A stretch of DNA of 64,000 nucleotides from Adiantum capillus-veneris (GCA_014529385.2 CM043966.1:98911087-98975086); one strand, 5' to 3'. Positions 12,303 to 24,902 are shown, numbered from the stretch's first letter. The notes: generated from the sequence alone by a model not told the origin. Numbers and translations are program-made.

Positions 12303-13170
12303 ATGGACCAAGCACATAAGGCTTCATATGTGAATGTAGTTCGGATGGGGAGCCGAGATGAGGTGAAGGATTCTTCATCCGATGATAAAACTAAAGGCTT
12401 GAAAATAGTGGAGGGTGGTAAGTGAGAAGCCACGGAGGGTGGCCAGAACGGTATATCGGAGCTACGTAAAGAGGAACTGAAGGGGCGAAAGTCTCAGATT
12501 GAAAAAGAATTGGCTGAGATTTTGAGTGCATCATCTCTTTTAACAAAAGGATGTTAGAAAAAGCTGGGACACCTACCGGATCTCAGGATGCCGTTAAGGG
12601 AGACATGGCTTTTCAAGCCTTGAAAAAAGCACTCCCGTAAAGCATGGAAGTGGAGGATGCACTCACTGCCGTCATCGTTCCTCCTGCTTTGATTAAAAAA
12701 GAGCTTGTTGAACTTGCCAAATCCACATTGGTCTTTGGGTTCATGGGCAGGGTGCCCGTCAGAGCTGAGCTTATCAATCGGCTTTACATCCCCTATGTCT
12801 TAAATCAGGGAGGTTCAATTATTAATGCTCAATACTTGGCAAAAGGTTTTTTTTCTGTGTAATTCAGGGACAAGACGACAGTGGCTAAGGTCTTAACCAA
12901 AAGCCCGTTATTTCTAAATCGATCACCGGTATGCGTGCTTCCTTGGGATCCATCCTTTGAATCCCCTGATGCTTTCCAAGACATGTCCAGTATGGGTAGA
13001 GTTCGTAAACCTCCCATGTGGCTAAGAAGCAATCTGAAAGACCTAGCAACAGTCCTAGGTACCCGGCTCTTTGTACCATCTAATAGAGTAGTGGGCACTG
13101 CAGCCAATAGGGTGTGTATATGGTGGGATCTTAGACAGGCTCAGCCCAAGAATCTCGTATAGTGAATGTT
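12303..13170 (+). pseudogene. LINE ORF1, DUF4283-like
   Basis: The ATG at 12303 starts MDQAHKASYVNVVRMG, a common type of L1 ORF1 opening. After frame changes, 12644-12862 gives ELAKSTLVFGFMGRVPVRAE and the next frame gives FRDKTTVAKVLTKSPLFLNR, then VCVLPWDPSFESPDAF and LGTRLFVPSNRVVGTAANRV. This series (core of about 150 residues, a W-P pair, then a basic 'RVC' strand) is the DUF4283 pattern of plant L1 ORF1 proteins, which bind RNA. At least two frameshifts are present. A knuckle domain could not be found downstream. Confidence 0.75.
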
Positions 13171-13835
13171 GGGGCTGGCTTAAGGTCATTCCATTGAACT
13201 TTGGCACCTTCTTTGGGGCCTGTTTCAAGTCTAACAAATTTGGATATTTTGTTAGGGCCTACCCAGTTGCTACAGTAGTGACCCCAGGCCCTTTTGCGAG
13301 TGATAAAGTCGAATTTACAACAAGATGAATGGAAACAGAAGAGAAGACTATACAGGATGGTACAATGAAGACACATGAAGAAAGGCATTTGAACCCCGAC
13401 CAAGCGACCAAAGGGAACCCACCAAGGCCCAATCTAGAAACAATAAGGCCACCCCCAATTATCATTTCACATCGAATGCACAGAGGAAACCGAAAACCCC
13501 GATGGTACAGAGGATTGTTCTGTCTCCCACATTTAGAAAGCAAGAAGAAGGATTGCAAAGAGAAAAAAACATTTCTTAAAAATTTCATTTAAATCCCATT
13601 TTAATTCCATGGCTGAAACTGAAAGAAGGCCCATCTGACACCCACCCCAACCTACCATCCTATATCCTATATAATCTTTGAGTTCTTGAGGGGATGATAA
13701 CCCTAAAACCTTCAAGATAATTGAGGGGCATGGCAGTGTGCTAATAGAAGAGAATAGCAGGACAATGGGCACTGGGCACTGGGCACTGAAGAAGAGGTCC
13801 TTGAAATTGAGAAGTTCATACCCCTCTCTCAATAA

Positions 13836-14400
13836 ATGGAAGATTTGATCTGCCATTCTTGGAACGTGAAGGGGATGAAAACCCAAAAGAAGAGCTCACT
13901 CTTTTAGGAGGAAGTCAGAAGAGGCAATGAAATCAACTTTTGGGCTATCCAGGAACATAACCTAGATGCCACAAGCAAAAGAAAGAAAACCCTTGGTAAA
14001 AAAAGGCCTTTTATGGAGAGGGAGTGGGAGTTGATGGATATGGTGGTGTCCCTAGACCATTGGTATTGCCCTCATTAGATCAATTGGCTACCTTCATGGA
14101 TGGAAATGAAGGTGATAACTTCACAATGCTTGTCAGGTCACCTTCCGTTAAGCATAAAGTTTTAAAAAACCAAAGGAGTTGGTTGTTTCCCTCAAGGATC
14201 TAAAAAGCTACTCTCAACATGGGCCCACCTATTCAAAGACATTCTCTTCAGAAGCCTGGACCTCAAAGCTTTGAGAAAGCTTCAGAAAGATGTGAAATCA
14301 GGAAGCCCTAGGGCCTGGGATATCTTCACCAATAGCATTCACAAAGCCATCAAATTTGCAGGTCCTCGAAGAAAGAAAAACCAAGAGGAATAATGGAATC
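13836..14400 (+). pseudogene. LINE ORF2 start, endonuclease remnant
   Basis: The ATG at 13836 starts MEDLICHSWNVKGMKTQKKS, followed after a stop by INFWAIQEHNLDATSKRKK. This matches the opening of plant L1 APE endonucleases, where 'WN.RG' precedes the metal-binding Glu in 'LQE' (here AIQEH). After about 14,100 the frame becomes unreadable, but a stretch at 14,230-14,390 (LRKLQKDVKSGSPRAWDIF) may belong to the endonuclease-RT spacer. Several stops are present. Confidence 0.65.
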
Positions 14401-14654
14401 AGCTCACTCATTAGCAAAATATTGAACTTCCTTGGGGCCTTGTAAGGTTTGGGATTAAATTTCTAATTGGTAGGGGATTAAGGGGACACCAAAAATCTCT
14501 TAGTGGTTTTGAGATAGAATATGTCAATTTTAAAAAGAAACTGACTAGTGGGTATTTGGCCCATATTCAATAGGCCTTGGAAGGTGGACCATTGGTTCAT
14601 TGGAGGGGAAGATGAAAATTGTTTAATGGGTAAACGAGAAAGGCTCCATATGCT

Positions 14655-14870
14655 GTGGGGGTGAAATATTGACCATGGGATTTTATACAAGATCAAGGGT
14701 AGAGGTTGAGTGGCACCATTTGAGGTGGGGACTCAATTTCGGCCATTGGATCTTGATCAAGATCAAGGGAGGAGGTGAAATGGCACATTTTGAAGAGAGG
14801 GGAGCCCATCCTAGCCACTAGATCTCACTGAAGATGAAGGGTGGAGGTTGAAAAGCGCCTTTTGATGAGA
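14655..14870. repeat. degenerate tandem repeat, 3 x about 72 bp
   Basis: Three diverged units share the order (gaccat/ggccat/agccac)...gatcaaggg(t/a)ggaggttgagtggcaccattttga. They lie in a part of the LINE that no longer resembles ORF2 (about 14,400-15,225), so they probably arrived as an insertion. Confidence 0.7.
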
Positions 14871-15229
14871 TCCCTTGGATGCAAAAAGGATCCAATGGTT
14901 GAGATTGAAGCCCATCCCCCCTTTCCCCCCTCCCCAAATTCAAATATTTTGTACCATCATGTCATGTTCACTTGTCCAATTGTCACCTCACTGCCACACC
15001 CCCTTTTTCCAGGCTTTAAAGATTTGAAAGAGCATGGTATTCTCCTCTAAAAGGTTGTTTTGAACTTGAAAAAACAAGGGAAGGAGGGGACAAACAATGA
15101 CACACCTAGCTCCTCCTAGTTGTAGAGTGTGTCCACCACCCTCTTCCTATTGGCTAGCCTCTAATTAACCTTAATCTCAAAGGGCCCCTAGAGGGTTCAT
15201 ATTTTTCCTGATGTGATGAAATCAAGATC

Positions 15230-17100
15230 TTAACGACCAAAAAACAAGAAGGACTTGCTTCAGAGGCAGAGCACAGAAGATGGCTAGAAGCTAAAGAAGA
15301 ATTAACCGATCTGCAACTAGAGGAGGTGAGGAAAGCTAGGATCCTATCCAAAGAAACCTTCCTCCAGTCGGAGGAGGCGAATCGTACACACTTTTTCAGG
15401 TCCCTCAAAGTTAAAAGAAGCCGGGGCTTGGTCCACTCTCTCACAAATGCGGATGAAAACGACATTGAAAATCGTGATGAAATGGCTGCATTAATGCTCA
15501 ACAACCTGCAACAGATCATAGACCAGCCCGAGGCTTGCTCCCCCGCAATGGATGTTTCCAGATCGGCTCTCCTTGGGAGCGTCAACAGAACAATATCCCT
15601 CTCTAAGCCAACCTCCTGGAGAAGGAATTCATCGAGGATGAATGCCCCTTGCGCTGCACGCTCTAGGCAAAGAAAGATCCCTTGGTTGGGATGGGTTGAC
15701 TACTGAGTTCTTTATGGAATTTGGGGTGATCTTAAGTCTTGCATCATGAGAATGGATAATCAAGCCCTTGGTGATGGGGCTATGGAACTAAGCATCAAAA
15801 GAGGCCTCATTAAGCCTATCCCCAAACAAGTCTGTTGCTCCCAACTTAAGCATTGGTGCCCATAACAATGATGTCTGTAGCCTACAAAATTATCGTCAAA
15901 GCTATAGCCCTCACTCTCCCCCCCCTCTCGACAAAGTTCTCACCCCCCACCAACATGGATTCATAAAGGGAAGGTCAATCTATGATAACATCTTGGCAGC
16001 AATTGTCGGCATCAAATATACCGCTTTCACTAAACAAGAGTGTATCCTACTTCAATTGGATCTTGATCAAGCCTATGACATGATAACATGGTCATTCATT
16101 GAAGATGTCATGAAGTCGTTAGGCTTTGGGCCACGGATGTGCCCTCGGTGCTGATAGCCAATCAAAGCTCCTTTTTAATGAGAGAATTATGGGTGCATTT
16201 GAGGTTAAAAGATCCATAAAACAAGGATGCCCACTTGCCCCTCTAATGTTTACCATTGGATCCCACCCCCTAGTTACATTACTGGAAGACAGTGCTGCTA
16301 AAGGAGAGATTCAAGGTCGGTCTCTGCCAAATAATGACCAACTGATGGCAAAGCTCTTTGCGAATGATTCCCTGCTCTTCCTTAAAGCCCGCCCCGAAGT
16401 TATCAAGAAAGCTCTAGAAATTGTGCAAACGTTCACCTTAGCCTCAGGGTCAAAGTGTAGTATTGAAAGATCGAGGTTGATCTCTCTCTCCGAGAATGAC
16501 TCGTTTGATCCGTCTATGTGGACCGGGGAGATAGTGTCTAAGAGAAATATTTTCAGACACCTGGGAGCCCCTTTGAGGATGGATGCTACCCACAAGCAGA
16601 GATTCTTGTGGGTTATGGAGAAAGTCAAGATTAAGATGAGAATATGGGAGTTTGTGCTTCTACCTTTCCCTAGTAGAGTGAAGGTTATCAATTCTTTCAT
16701 GCTGCTCTATATAGCCTTCAATAGTTCATAGCTTAAGCTATCTAGATGCATGTGGAAAGAGTTCTTGAATCCAATAAAGAGACTTCTGTGGAAGAAAAAC
16801 AAGAAAGGAAGAGTGCCCTAGCAATGGGCAAAATGGGAGACGATTGTGAGACCTAAGGAGCAAGGTGGGATTGGGATCCTTAACCCCAATAGTCACACGG
16901 AGGCTCATTGTTCCAAGTGGTAAGCCCTTGCTAAGAAACTCCAGGCTTGGGATATTATGGCCAAGGATATGATGGAAAACTCCAGAATATGCTTGCAAGG
17001 TGTGTAGTGGAAAGGAATCAAGGTACACGACAAGCTGTTGGCCACGCAATGGGCCATCCTGAAACTTTGAAGTGCGACATGTGAGCTTACTCGAAAATGA
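15230..17100 (+). pseudogene. LINE reverse transcriptase (RVT_1), frameshifted
   Basis: The segment begins with a spacer helix ending in EEANRTHFFRSLKVKRSRG (15,370). Then come GWDGLTTEFFMEFWG, HGFIKGRSIYDNILAA (15,955), LQLDLDQAYDMITW (first catalytic Asp, 16,050), KQGCPLAPLMFTIG and KLFANDSLLFLKARPE (16,350). The last is the FADD box, in which the second Asp is replaced by Asn. The long open piece is 16126-16731. Further on, QWAKWETIVRPKEQGGIGIL (16,820) is the usual L1 motif after the RT. The copy has multiple stops and frame changes and is dead. Confidence 0.9.
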
Positions 17101-17599
17101 AACATAGCAACAATATCTTTGGAATCAAGAGAGGTGTCAAGGTACTTCTACACCTCTATATCTCAATGGTCCCCTTGACTGTCCAAGGATGGAGGCATCC
17201 TTCTAATTCCTTTTTGGAGGGAAGTTTCCAAAAAGGTTAAAACAAAGGCATTAGGTGTATAGGCCAATTGTGGGTCTACAGTAGAGGCTTTCGGAAAGAT
17301 ACAAATTAATTGGCTATTGACTTTACTTTCAATGGGTTAGAAAGATTACTGATCAACAAAGCCCTTGAACGGCTCGCTAGGTGGTATCTACCGGACTGTT
17401 AATCCAAGCTCGAGCGTAAAGCTTGGCACTGGCTTGTGAACAGAACTAAGGATTTGTATCTTGCCCTTATGGAAACACATGATTGATTCTTCCCACTTAA
17501 TAAACATTTGGGAAAAAATTGGCCAAGTTGAAGGTGGGAGACGGTTGTCAAGAACATATGGTACCCTCAATGACCGGATGGAATGAAGGTCTTCTTATG

Positions 17600-18190
17600 G
17601 AAGGTGATATGAGGAGCCATGCCAATTGGAGTGAAGGTCCTTGTCAGGGGAATTGGGGCAGATAGATTCTCGCAATGTAGAACGTCTTGTGAAGACCTCT
17701 CTCACCTATTCAAGGAGTGACATGTGGTCTTGCAGGCAATATTTGCAAATGGTTCCAAAAGACCTAGAAAATAGGATTCTACAAGAACGATCTCTTCTTG
17801 GGAGGGAAGACATTCAAGAGCCATACACTGCTCATTGCTACACAAATCATGAGGTACTGCTACTTTAAACACATTTGGAAGTCTACATGAAACAATTGAA
17901 TCTTCAAGAACTCCCTAGAAGTGGCCAAGTTTGCGGAGATAGTCCAAGAGCAGGGTAACGATCATCGCCATTGGAAGCAAAGAAACTCAGAGGAGTGGAA
18001 GAGGACCTTGCGGGCCGCAATCACATACGAAGGTGATAGTGTGGGCTCATCTTTGGTAAAGGGATGGCTCCCTCATCAACTGATGTATGAAATGGTCATG
18101 GATTGTTACAAGCATGGCAAGAATATGTAATATTTTGGATCTATCAATATAATACACTCACAATTGTGAGTTTTGAAAGAAAAAGGAATC
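17600..18190 (+). pseudogene. LINE 3' end with possible zf-RVT remnant
   Basis: A frame around 17,660-17,760 reads EDLSHLFKE followed by a Trp/His-bearing stretch, which resembles the zf-RVT box of plant L1 ORF2 ('E...HLF..C'). No long frame survives. The tail from 18,120 (ttttggatctatcaatataat) to gttttgaaagaaaaagg is taken as the 3' end. Confidence 0.45.
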
Positions 18191-19185
18191 ATATTCTTAT
18201 CTCTCTAATCTAATAGTTTACCCTTTTTCTTACATTCCTTTTCTTGGTAACAACTGGAGCAGGTCTAGCATTCCCTTCTTGGGAGAGCTCCATTGCTTAG
18301 GAGGCATCATCTTCGTTCAATGGTGGCATATAAACCTTTCTGGCCAGCTCTTCCATATCCCAAAGGCATCACAAATAGACAATGTAGGGAAGGGTCCCCT
18401 ATTGTCCATTCGTTGTTTTCAGGGTGCTTGCATGGTGACAGATGAATGTCGAGAGCCATAAGCGGGAGCATTGAAAACACGGAATGGTTAGCAGGGGACC
18501 ATTCTCGGCCTTCACAGTTAGGGGGAGGGGCGGCAAAACAAAGGATTCTGGGTGCTCACATGCAAGGCTTTGCTTGGACGACAACATTGTTGCAGTGATT
18601 CAGGCTGTACCTACATGATAAAAAATTCCAGCTACTGGCATGTCGATACGATCGAGCATTCCAACTGCTGAGGTGTGACAATCTCATTAGGCTTCGTAGC
18701 TTGTTGTTCCACTTGTTGAGGTGGCATGCATCGAAGGCTTGACGGGCTGATTTTTGTTGTAGAATTTCCAGTGGACGTACGATTGGGATTTCAGCCCCTT
18801 GACCCCTGATTGTGAAGGAGAAGGGAAAGGCTTCTACGAAGGCCCAAATGGCACGATGGAGGGGCTAGCTAATTGCAGGCATGACCACTGTCGAGTCGTG
18901 TGAGAATCAATCAAAATGCTAAGCATCATGATAGAAAAATGCAATGCAGTGCTTCCTTTGGACCTTGGCAAGGCTCGCGGAAATCGCTCAAGCCAAGTGA
19001 TGACCCATTGATCTCCTGCTAGAAAATCACTATGAAAAAGTGGAGAACTAGCAGCCAAATGAAACAATTTTTGGCCAATACAACTTATCACTTTGTACAA
19101 GCTATTATTGGAAATGTGTGGAAACTACACAATTTGTGACAAAACAAGGGCTGTCCCTACTGCATAGATAGCGGCACTGCCTGCT

Positions 19186-19245
<60 letters not shown>

Positions 19246-21336
19246 CTTCTGTACCTCCTCCTTGCTTAAGTCTCTACTCGATTATCCTTCACAAAGCTTT
19301 ATTTACGCCAACGCTATTTTTATTACAAGCATCGCTGAAATTAGGAACGTCGAAAAGAACCATCTTAAAATAGCTTCTAAAGGCCTTAAAAATGTGTACA
19401 ACATTTGATAGGCACCATGCCTATATCACTTTGTGCAAGTAGGCAGTGCAAACAAAGCCTATTGCCTCATGCGTACCAATAGTAGAGTAAACTAGTGTTC
19501 ACAGAAAACCAGCCTTTAGTGTATTTTAAAAGAACAAAAATTGAAAATTCCAAACTAGTTTGGAGGGTCACCTTGATGGAAACCGGCTAAATCGGGAGAA
19601 TTTTAGTGTAAAAATCAATAAACCCCTAAAATTCTCACTAAAATCAGGAGATTTTCAATGCTCTCCTTTTTTCCATTGGTTGCTAAAAAAGTTTCTGATG
19701 ATAATTGGAAACACAAAGGCTATCATGTCATAAGGGAAATGTTGAAATGACGTCACAAACTCGGATTATATATGTCACTCTTCTAATCAACTATTATAAT
19801 GAAGAGATGGGGACAAGGAAAGTTCCATGTGGGTGCTAGAGATAGAACCAAACATTGAAAATTAAAATCAAAACTACCTATTTTGATTGGTGATAATAAT
19901 TATGTAAGCTTTTAATTTAGAGATTTTGGCACAAATTTAGAACTTTTTTAATTGTGTGCTCAAATAGACTCATTGTACATGACAATGCTCTTAAGCATAC
20001 AACCCTTTGACATAATTTTATCCCTGGACATCATTAGTAAAATTTTTATATATCACGTGTGTTTACCAAAATTGATTTTATTACCCCTTATACCTCTCTT
20101 GTACACACGAATCTGTAAACTTACAAGAAATTAAAATCCCTTCTGTTGAACGCAGGTGCTATGTTACATATACTTTAGTGAACTCCGTGGGAATTTTATT
20201 TCAATTTATTTAAGAGTTTATACTAAAATATCTATGTTGTATGCAAAGTTACATTCAACATTAATTTTTTTGTATTTTTTAAGCTAATACATGATGCATA
20301 TCAAAAATATATATTATGTATACCCATTCTATCTCCAAACAAAAAGCCTTTTACATACTTGTTCTATATACATATGTCTTTTCTCTTGTTTATTAATGGC
20401 TGATTGAAAACTTTAAGGTTACTGAGGACACAATGTAGCCTTTCTCATCATAAAGAAGGGTAAGAGGTAATTACTCCACTAATCTAGATGTAGTCACTTT
20501 GTAGTCTCAAAGGGTATTCAAAATTGAATTAGTGGTAGCTGTAATGCAACTACTGTATATAATGCAAAATGTTTCTCAAACATCATAGTTTGTCCCTACC
20601 TTGTAAAGTGAACCATTGCTAGATATAATGCACTGCATTATAGTGAGCCCCCCCCCCCACCCGCCAGGGTTTTTGGCTTTGCCCTTTTGGTTATATTTTT
20701 CACTTTCATACTCCAAGAGACGTAACCCCAAGCAGTACTAGCTCTTGTCAATAACTTTTCCTTATTTTTGATGTCCATGTTAATACTACCAAGGACAACA
20801 CTTATTTCAACATCTCATCATGAATATCTTACACAATGCAATGCCTTCAAATGCAAGCATGGATGGATGTATTGGAGCGGAAGCCCTTGTCCCCATTTGA
20901 AGAAAAAAACCAAAACCTTTAAGTGCTCTTGACCCTGCCTTGTTAGGAATTCCTTGCCACACTCATATGTGTTTAATGATCAGACAATTTCTTACTATGC
21001 ATTATGTACGTTGCAAATGGCATACAAGTTGAGCTTAACCTTGCCATCTTTCTATATAAATATAATGGAGAGATGGCATTGTATGAGGATTGAGAAAACT
21101 ACCATGTCCACGCTATGAAAGATCATGCGAGGTGGAAATTGTGAAGATACCTATTAATGAGATTTTTTCCAAATCGTGGGTACATACTAATGGGAAAAAT
21201 ATAGGAAGGTTATTGCATTGTTTTGCATCTTTATTCACACTCACACACTTTGTAATGCAATCAAAACAATCCAATGAGATCTGTGAGATCTATTCCATGA
21301 GGCTTGAATTGGATATCTATAATCCAAGAGGGATCA
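18191..21336. other. no gene seen; AT-rich low-information DNA
   Basis: I find no domain, tRNA or mobile-element signature here. The only distinct features are a short (AG)n tract at 19189-19242, a C-run at 20648-20658, and at 20100-20180 a segment related in inverted orientation to 24,600-24,700. From 19,560 onwards the DNA is AT-rich. Confidence 0.5.
19189..19242. repeat. (AG)n microsatellite, 54 bp
   Basis: Uninterrupted AG dinucleotide run. Confidence 0.97.

Positions 21337-21369
<33 letters not shown>
21337..21369. repeat. (CT)n microsatellite, about 33 bp
   Basis: CT run with a ctatct interruption near its right end. Confidence 0.93.
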
Positions 21370-21370
<1 letters not shown>

Positions 21371-21515
21371 GCCACCAAAGAAGTATTGCTAAAATTTAAC
21401 CACTAGCTGTGCAAGGTGGGAATTTCATGCTTCAAGAGATTAGGTATCAATAATGAAATATTGAAGGCAAATACCCCTACAAAAACCATATCTTAACGAA
21501 GTAGCAAGAGGTCGA

Positions 21516-21785
21516 ACTACCAAATCCATAGAGAGTACGGCCCTATCGCTTGAGAGCATACACAACATCCATGGTAGGATAGTTTTTTGTCATGCATGTT
21601 TGTGTAGGTCATAGCATCTGGGATGACATTCTCCAAGAAGATCTTGAGCACCTCTGGTTTCCTTGTAGCTTAGGCCACTGATGGTTTCACACCACCCCTA
21701 CGAGCAAGCCTTTGAATGGTGGGCTTGGCAATGTCCTGAATGTTGTCACATAAACCTTCCTGTGGGGCTTGACCTCTCCCTTTCC
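21516..21785 (-). pseudogene. histone H4 pseudogene
   Basis: On the minus strand the peptides follow histone H4 order almost to the end. From right to left are HRKV, CDNIQDIAKPTIQRLARRGG, then in shifted frames ISGLSYKETRG, VLKIFLENVIPDAMTYT, MDVVYALKR, a TAG in place of the next Gln codon, and GRTLYGFGS. H4 is among the most conserved eukaryotic proteins and is about 103 residues, so the changes, at least three small frameshifts and one in-frame stop mark a dead copy. The acetylated N-terminal tail is mostly missing or scrambled, and no ATG start is evident. Plant H4 genes usually lack introns, so I cannot tell retrocopy from DNA duplication. A long (CT)n tract begins 75 bp upstream of it. 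Confidence 0.93.
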
Positions 21786-21856
21786 ATGACCCTTCCATCC
21801 TTTCCTCTTTTTGGCATGCTTGCATTTCTCTCCCCTTACCCACGATATAGGCTTCA

Positions 21857-21981
<125 letters not shown>

Positions 21982-22263
21982 GCGCGCGTGTGCACCCAAT
22001 ACAAAGGGAACCTTCCCACCAAGAGCTGGACAACAATCTGTTCACATATAGAAAAAATATTCTTCTCTCAAGATCAGGAAGCTCAAATACATCTATACAC
22101 ATCATGGGATTGCTATCTACCGGAGCCTGACCAATGCTATTCATTGTCATTGGTCTTCAAAAATTCAAGTTGAAAGACTCTAGAGGAGCTTGCTGGGCTT
22201 ATCCTCGCTATAAGAGCTTCTATAAGCACCTTCGCCACATACTTGTTGTGACCAATCTCATTC

Positions 22264-22479
22264 CTAGCGACTATGGGGATTGGGCCTGGAACTCGTCAAC
22301 CATGAGTCGAGGAAAGTGCCCACCAGCTCATGTCCATGTTCTCTGGTGAAATGAATGACTTTGCCAGCACCACCCACATAAACACCGCTATGGCCATCTG
22401 AGTAAGAAAAACGCCAAGAGGAAACGTGAGCCCTAGGATGCAAATCCTCCTCTGCGACATAACTGGAAAAGAGCCCCAT
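22264..22479 (-). pseudogene. LRAT/NC-domain protein fragment
   Basis: The ATG at 22479 opens MGLFSSYVAEEDLHPRAHV, then SSWRFSYSDGHSGVYVGGAG and KVIHFTREHGHELVG, with LDSWLTSSRP near the end. This is the N-terminal half of the plant NC-domain (LRAT-like, NlpC/P60-type) proteins. The first His of the HSGVYVG box and the His of VIHFT correspond to conserved positions of the fold, where 'H.GIYVG..KVIHF' is typical. Family members continue for another 150 or more residues with CxxC motifs and the catalytic 'NCEDF' Cys. Here the frame ends after 71 codons, and only weak traces of the middle (22,260-22,190) can be seen. A truncated gene copy or a first exon are both possible. I favour a fragment. 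Confidence 0.72.
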
Positions 22480-22534
22480 ACTTGTCTCCTATCTTTAGCT
22501 TCTCTGTGGGTGCGAAGGAAAGAGAGGAAGATAG

Positions 22535-22700
<166 letters not shown>

Positions 22701-22881
22701 GGATGCATCTCGATATTCCTTGTCCACATTATTATTATTATATTAGAAGCTCAAGAGCTTTCCGATACCCTGCTATACCTCGGTCAAGATTGTCATCAAG
22801 ATTATCTATCGTGCCTAACTTCCAGCAACTCCTGCTGCTGCTGGGCTTCCTTTCTTGCAGCTACCCATGCTGTGTTCACAT

Positions 22882-23016
<135 letters not shown>

Positions 23017-23069
23017 ACAAGAAGTTTTGGAAAAATTCTCACAATAATCTCCACATTGTGGCTTACCTC

Positions 23070-23200
23070 AACATCATGAACTTTTGTGAGGGAGGCACCG
23101 CATACCTAGCTAGGTACAAATGGGGGCCGGTGGTCCTCCACCCTCAATTGTACCTAGCTAGGTATGCAGTGCTTGATCTCGAGCAGACATTCATGATGTT
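23070..23200. repeat. imperfect inverted repeat (hairpin), 131 bp
   Basis: The outer arms AACATCATGAA (23070-23080) and TTCATGATGTT (23190-23200) are exact reverse complements. The inner arms (23095-23129 against 23138-23172) pair over about 30 bp, including CATACCTAGCTAGGTACAA, with few mismatches. The loop is about 8 nt, and the regions between outer and inner arms do not pair. The size and shape fit a MITE remnant or a foldback RNA precursor. Confidence 0.85.
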
Positions 23201-24822
23201 ATGCATTGTATGAAAAACACTAAAAAGACTCCGTTTTTTGGCACGAGAAAATTATAAACCTTTTTGTGCACACACATACACATATAATAAATCGGCTAAA
23301 CCAAAAGCAAAATACTGACCTGCACTAATTCTCTCAATGCTATGTATTTGTTCATCTTGACCGATTGATTGATGAAGCGATAACCCTGCATGATTGGCAA
23401 AAAATCAAGCCAACACCCGCGAACTCATGTACTCTGTGGCAATAGCAATGTAAGTGACATGGCTGCTCTCCGAGGCCACAAAAAATAAGTTGATTAGCAT
23501 TACATCAAAAGCTTGCACTCTCCAACAACATTTTAAGCCCCTACAATTAGTCAAGCTGTTTTGACGATGCGAACTTGATCAAAATTGATCAAGAACAAAG
23601 TAGTGTGGATGCCGCGAGGATTGTTGCAGTTGTTGTTGTCGCCGTTGCTACGTCGATGGCATCATCTAGAAGTTGATCTCTTGACGTTGCATCTTCTATG
23701 CAGGGTCATGTCTGAACTGTTTGGACCAATCCGTTGAGCAGCCACAAGAAGTTTCAAGGAACGTGATTATGTGTGATGAATTTTTGCAAAGCGGGTTGCT
23801 AATTATGGTTTAGTGAATTGAGGGGATTGAATCATTGATTACAAGCAAAGGGAAATTGATATGTCTGGAATGCCAAAGGGCATTGAACTAGATGAATATC
23901 CAAAGGATGCAAGCGACTGTCAAAATGCGTAATAACTGAGAGCGCATTTAATGACACCATGAAAATGAAAAGTGGCCTATGGAGAGCCTCTAACACGAGT
24001 AAAAATTAGCTTGCGGAGTAGTTAGTAGTAATGAGCAAATGAGTTAGTAGATTGTGATGGTGATGAAGATACCGTGAGAGGGCAGAGAAAGCAAGAATAT
24101 GAATTGCTTGCAAACAGCATGTGTAAGCTTATCACATTATCTTGACGGTAATCTTGACAGAGGTATAGCAGGGTATAGCACTCACTGTATACTTGAGAAA
24201 GATCCTGTGAATCTCCATTCCATTTGGGTTGCTCTAGATATCAAAGACCTATGCATGTGTAGAACCCAAGAAGCACAGTACCACATGAATTTTCAATAAA
24301 GAAGGCAAAAGAATTAGCTTTACGGTAGATCCACCTTAACACTCCGACTCTCTGGAGAATTCCTGGCTCGTTCGTGCACTGTTGGCAGCTCCAGACAGAG
24401 AGTTAGTTATAGAACTAGAGTGGGCAGAAACAAGACGTGCAGAGAGGTCTCACCATCTCAGGGAAGTCGCAAGTGATAAAAAATGAGGAATTAACCGAAG
24501 CACACAATAGCATGCAGGCATTCAGTAGAATCTCCTTGCTCATTCTAGCTTGGCTACCTCGATCTCTCTCCCGGGGAGGTCACCTAATAAAAATGTAACC
24601 TATCACGTGAGTTCAACAGAAGGGTATTTAAAGTTCTTGAAACTTACATATATATACAGAAGGGCATTATTTTTTCAAATTTGAAAAAAACTTACAGATT
24701 TTAAAAGAAAAGGGTATATTATATTCCTAAAAAAATTCACAGATAAGGGGTTTTACAAACGTGTCTTGAACGCACGTGATATGGTAGTTTTACACATAGT
24801 GAACCCCCCCGAGATCTCTCTT

Positions 24823-24824
<2 letters not shown>
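23201..24824. other. no gene seen; AT-rich repeat near right end
   Basis: No coding or RNA gene was recognised. The segment 24,600-24,700 (gttcaacagaaggg...cttacatatatat) is related in inverted orientation to 20,100-20,180 (cccttctgttgaac...), and aacgcacgtgatatg at 24,765 recurs in part near 20,155, so a dispersed AT-rich repeat family is likely. Confidence 0.5.

Positions 24825-24902
<78 letters not shown>
24825..24902. repeat. (TC)n microsatellite, 78 bp
   Basis: Pure TC tract. Confidence 0.98.

Larger units (their letters stand above)
12200..18190 (+). mobile_element. L1-type LINE, decayed, near full length
   Basis: In order on the plus strand there are an ORF1 with a DUF4283-like domain, an APE-type endonuclease start, an RVT_1 reverse transcriptase and an RT C-terminal region with zf-RVT-like remnants. 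The span of about 6 kb fits plant L1 elements. All ORFs are broken. The 3' end is placed near 18190, where the sequence becomes tail-like (gttttgaaagaaaaagg). No target duplication was found, and the 5' end is only approximate. A non-LINE insertion with tandem repeats probably occupies about 14,400-15,225. Confidence 0.88.

Noticed and set aside
21480-21520. tRNA-like gaggtcgaactaccaaatcc
   Set aside because: No cloverleaf can be built. It is the end of the histone H4 pseudogene on the other strand.
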